Origin: Tubulanus polymorphus
Taxonomy: Eukaryota; Nemertea; Palaeonemertea; Tubulaniformes; Tubulanidae
Assembly: GCF_964204645.1 (NCBI RefSeq)
Contig: NC_134026.1
Coordinates: forward strand, 10,119,450-10,179,449
Length of the DNA: 60,000 nucleotides
Reading direction: 5' to 3'
Positions 56,752 to 60,000 of the stretch are shown here, in pieces (positions within the stretch are counted from its first letter, which is position 1; each line of letters begins with the position of its first letter). The position numbers were made by a program, and so were the translations under genes. The notes below the pieces were generated by a model. It ran no database searches and had not been told where the DNA came from. It was given only the letters and a program-made list of their open reading frames with translations.

Positions 56752-58724
56752 AGAGCCCCAAGGGGCACAATGGCCAGCCTGTCAGATTTGCTTTTTATAA
56801 ATGATGTAATCTGTGGGTTATATTTATCAATATACACTCCCTGCTCAATATCATTTACATAGTAAAATCGTGTGTTAACACAGACAGCAGGAACGAATGT
56901 AATATAGAAATACTAAATTATTGTATTGTTCAACGCCCCCTGGTGGCCATAAAAAAAACCAATGAGCTTGAAACTCACCTCGATCATAGAACATGTCATG
57001 AGCTACAACTTTCCAATTGATTATAGTAGCAAAATATGCTTAAGTATCAATTATGATGTGGAAAAACTTTTTTTCCACCTAGGAATGAGTACTGATGACC
57101 CCAAGATGGCTGCCAAGTGCGTCATAATTGCCTGGTCAAAAATACCCTCTCGGATATAAAAGATCCCTTTCCAAAGAATACCCATTACAAATTGCAATGA
57201 AACATGGCGCACCATTAGAAAGCTACAGTACTCAGAATTCAGGCCAGGCCAAAATTGACATTTTTGGGAACAAAAAAGGTCACAGTACGGCCATCTTGGG
57301 TACGATCGACTCAATTTTTCTCATGCCGATGGGCCCTCGGGGGATACAAATATATACGAATGATCAAGGTATTAAACATTTTTTGGCAGAATAAAATTTG
57401 ATTGAATTTGCAATTCGGGGACATGGCTAATTAGCATATCAAGGTCATACACCCGATTTGGTAAAACCTTTTTTTCGCGAAACTTGCGCAATTGTCAAGG
57501 ATGAATTTTCTGTAGAGCAAATAAAAATTCCTCCCAAACACCAAATCAACTAAAGATTTCATAGAAATCGATCTTGAAATACAATTTTAAATCTTAAAAT
57601 AAAACCCGGAAGTAAAACAGTAGACGATACCGCGGATTCACGTGAACACCTGATTTCTGTAAACGAAATGTTGGTTGTGACAAAATTGTTCAGACGGTTT
57701 TAGGTGGTAATAAGTACGGAAACGTAACGACCATGGTCGACTTATTCGATGAAATCAGGACTATGTGATATCCAAATTTTGACTTTTTTATTCTCCAGAC
57801 CTCCCTGATATAGAAATAAAAAATTTTGGTGGTACGAAAGTGCAATCACAGCGCCGTCGGGGACAGAGCCGTGTCAGAGATCGGCGGAGTGAAAATTGAG
57901 GTGGACGAACACGAAGAAGTAGGCTATTGCGCTACTTGAATCACGAAAACTCCTGGCGCGGCCCCGACGCTTTTCGTTGATTAAGTAATACAAATATCAT
58001 GCAATGGGTTTTCACAATCTACCGCTGGTATTTACCGGATTTCAATATCACTCCAAAATTCAAAGAAACCTCGAAATATCGAACCGGAACACTTCCGGTA
58101 GATATCCGCGGCTGCCCAACCGGGAAACTTATTTGTTTCAATAGATATTGATAGGATCCATCATCTTCACCCGTCAAGGGATTCGAACCCACTAAGCTAA
58201 AGCCATGCCAGAATCGGGTCGGGCCAATCACAGCGCTTGTAACAAACCACATTAGGCTTCTGTGGAATTTCCCAGTAAATGGGCCAATCAGCGAACACGT
58301 AGCGAACGTGGAAGTATTGTCGCGTGTTGATACATGACGTCATGCGCAAAAGCGCCAGTAATGAAATCGCGATAATTCACGTGAACAGCTGCTGATATTT
58401 TCAGATAAACCAATCACAGGGAAGACAGAAACTTCCTGATTGGCTGATACAAATTGAAATTTTCCCAATTTAACTTTCGTGAAAAATGCAGAAAACATTT
58501 TTATGAGACCCTATTTCAAAATTCTGCTCGCTACGATTCCGAGAATGGATTACGCTTAAATACGTGATTTGTTCGAATATGCCCTCACTTGGCAAGCAAA
58601 AGAGCCTTTAGTGTGGAAACCATGTCATTTAAATTCGCTCCATTTGTATAGTAATAGGCTCAGCCTACGGCTGGCCTAATAATAGGGAGTCAACGTACCT
58701 GTAAATTTGATGACCCTCTATTTC
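56752..58724. mobile_element. 1,973-bp insertion splitting the LINE
   Basis: Flanked by AAAACA on both sides (56746-56751 and 58725-58730), a 6-bp duplication. It starts with AGAGCCCCAAGGGGCACAAT, and the first 300 bp reappear at 59631. No transposase. Inside are a run resembling the 11-kb transposon's end motif (AAAATAAAACCCGGAA, about 57597) and a tRNA-like promoter fragment at 58178-58200. Non-autonomous, family unknown. Confidence 0.7.
58178..58200 (-). other. tRNA-like A/B-box fragment
   Basis: On the minus strand GGGTTCGAATCCC (B box) directly follows TTAGCTTAGT (A-box-like). In a real tRNA about 35 bases separate them, so this is a collapsed tRNA-derived SINE relic, not a gene. Confidence 0.4.
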
Positions 58725-58730
58725 AAAACA

Positions 58731-59362
58731 CAATTAACATTTTGATATCCTTGGCTTAGTTGAAACGCATTGTGGCCCTAATGATACACCCTCGTTACCA
58801 AATTATGATGTCGTCTGGACACACCACAAAAAATCTATGAATGCTAACCGATTTTATGGTGGTATAGCTGTATGTATCAAAAAATATCCGTAAAGGTGTT
58901 AAAATACTAGATAGTTCTTCCTCAGAAATCCTTTGGATTCGCCTTCTTAAAGAATTTTTTCATCTAAATGAGGACCTTTATATATCTTTTAGATATGTTA
59001 GTAATACGGCATTCGCTAAGACAAATGACAACATTTTTGACCTCTTAGAAGATGATATTTGTAAATTTTCCAAGTCAGGTCAATTGATTATTTATGGTGA
59101 TTTTAATGCACCTGATTATTGCCTTGATGATGCTCCTTCGGTTAATCAACTATTGCATAATTAGGGTTTTCTGTTACATCATCCGGTCGATGAACGTGGT
59201 ACCCAACTGCTATCCCTCTGTAAATCTTCAGGGTTGTGTATTTTGAATGGACGCACCCTTGGTGATTACCAAGGACGCTTTACCTGTTACAGCCACTCAG
59301 GATCCCCAAGTGTTATCGACTATGTTTTATGTCCCATTGGACAAATCGATAATATAGATCTA
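58731..59362 (+). pseudogene. LINE ORF2 endonuclease, rest of the domain
   Basis: DILGLVETHCGPND (about 58752-58793), RFYGGIAVCIKK, IIYGDFNAPDYC (about 59088-59123) and LCILNGRTLGDYQGRFTC with SPSVIDYVL (about 59233-59330) are successive AP-endonuclease motifs. Stops at about 58892 and 59162 and one frame change disable it. The final SDH block and all of RT are missing. Confidence 0.75.
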
Positions 59363-59630
59363 TTACCGTAAAAACCGGCGTATAAGTCTACCCGCCATAT
59401 AAGTCGAGGTCGAATTTTTAAGCCTAAAATTCACGATTTCAACAAATATCCGCCCTATAAGTCAAGTCCCTTCCTCGGAATAAATCTTTCGTCAAGAATT
59501 GTTCAGATACATGATATTTGACGGCAGAACATCGACGATGAAGAACCAATCCTGGGGAAATCCCAGTACCCGGTGAATGGAAAATGAAGATTAAGAACTG
59601 AAACTCCAAAATGAATGATATATGAACAAG
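59363..59630. other. unidentified repeat-like segment
   Basis: It begins TACCGTAAAAACCGGCGTATA and contains CGTATAAGTC, CATATAAGTCGAGG and CCTATAAGTCAAG spaced about 25-60 bp apart, like a DNA-transposon terminus. The opposite end was not found. Confidence 0.4.
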
Positions 59631-60000
59631 AGCCCCAAGGGGCACAATGGCCAGCCTGTCAGATTTGCTTTTTATAAATGATGTAATCTGTGGGTTATAT
59701 TTATCAATATACACTCCCTGCTCAATATCATTTACATAGTAAAATCGTGTGTTAACACAGACAGCAGGAACGAATGTAATATAGAAATACGAAGTTATTG
59801 TATTGTTCAACGCCCCCTGGTGGCCATATACAAAAACCAATGAGCTTGAAACTCACCAAGATCATAGACCATGTCATGAGCTACAACTTTCCAATTGATT
59901 GTGGTAGCAAAATATGCATAGGTACGAATGTAATATAGAAATACTAAGTTATTGTATTGTTCAACGCCCCCTGGTGGCCATAAACAAAAACCAATGAGCT
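59631..60000. repeat. second copy of the AGAGCCCCAAGG repeat, cut by the window end
   Basis: About 97 percent like 56752-57040 for its first 280 bp. It then repeats a segment (CGAATGTAATATAGAAATAC...CCAATGAGCT) a second time at 59924 with a period of about 154 bp, absent from the first copy. Confidence 0.8.

Larger units (their letters stand above)
54870..59362 (+). mobile_element. LINE (CR1/L2-like organisation), truncated and interrupted
   Basis: ORF1 (54870-56511) with PHD-like finger, coiled coil and SGNH esterase is followed by the start of ORF2 (56690-56751), a 1,973-bp foreign insertion, and the rest of the endonuclease (58731-59362). The reverse transcriptase is absent: at 59363 the sequence changes to an unrelated terminal-repeat-like segment. 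PHD plus esterase ORF1 is known from CR1-type LINEs. Confidence 0.75.

Noticed and set aside
58178-58200. Possible tRNA gene on the minus strand
   Set aside because: A and B boxes abut with no room for anticodon and variable arms, so it cannot fold as a tRNA.
1-60000. CRISPR arrays, bacterial operons, rRNA
   Set aside because: None seen. The repeats present are eukaryotic transposon ends, minisatellites and microsatellites.

Overview
This is metazoan nuclear DNA, most likely from a marine invertebrate. It is AT-rich and intron-rich, with GT-AG splice sites, AATAAA signals and no bacterial gene organisation. I cannot name the species. Almost everything recognisable belongs to transposable elements, several young enough to keep termini and target-site duplications (TSDs).

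Layout. 1-8901: a Ty3/gypsy LTR retrotransposon whose 5' LTR is cut by the window edge, with gag, a canonical -1 frameshift site, protease, RT/RNase H/integrase, an extra zinc-finger ORF, and a 2.3-kb 3' LTR. It sits in an older transposase remnant (8902-9930). 10026-12777: a decayed piggyBac element with perfect 18-bp inverted ends. 12778-15134: mostly empty. 15135-26267: the most interesting part. 26460-27847: a dead mariner. 28980-29370: a second fragment of the transposase family seen at 8902-9930. 29741-31975: a tandem repeat, an endonuclease scrap and a tandem OB-fold (RPA-like) gene. 32795-38108: weak exons, the last duplicated in a 472-bp tandem repeat. 39329-39985: a gag-like RS-rich remnant. 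41250-42065: repeats and a minisatellite. 42240-48160: exons of an unrecognised gene, one intron of which holds a 4,036-bp DNA transposon (43844-47879) with an intact DDE-like transposase. 51600-53340: pogo-like and gag-like remnants. 53458-54100: a P2RX7-type zinc-domain remnant. 54870-59362: a LINE (PHD, coiled coil, SGNH esterase ORF1; AP endonuclease ORF2) split by a 1,973-bp insertion whose family starts again at 59631.

Main discovery candidate. Positions 15135-26267 (11.1 kb) have inverted ends starting CAGGGG, flanked by the 5-bp duplication AGTTT. Each end carries a repeated motif, TAAAACCCGGAAT, at an exact 20-bp period (four copies left, three right). Between them lies one 16-exon gene (16230-24295) whose splice phases all agree over 3,888 nt. 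It encodes 1,295 residues: a USP-family cysteine protease with a complete Cys-His-Asp triad, a C2H2 finger, two SUMO-interaction-like motifs, a MULE-like DDE transposase, a SWIM finger and a C-terminal Cys/His module. Two acceptors 17 nt apart could switch between the full fusion and a 418-residue protease-finger protein. An autonomous animal transposon carrying a deubiquitinase/deSUMOylase fused to its transposase would parallel the plant Mutator-like elements that carry ULP-type SUMO proteases.

The elements nest. The gypsy element interrupts a transposase remnant, the 4-kb transposon lies in an intron, and the LINE is split by another repeat.
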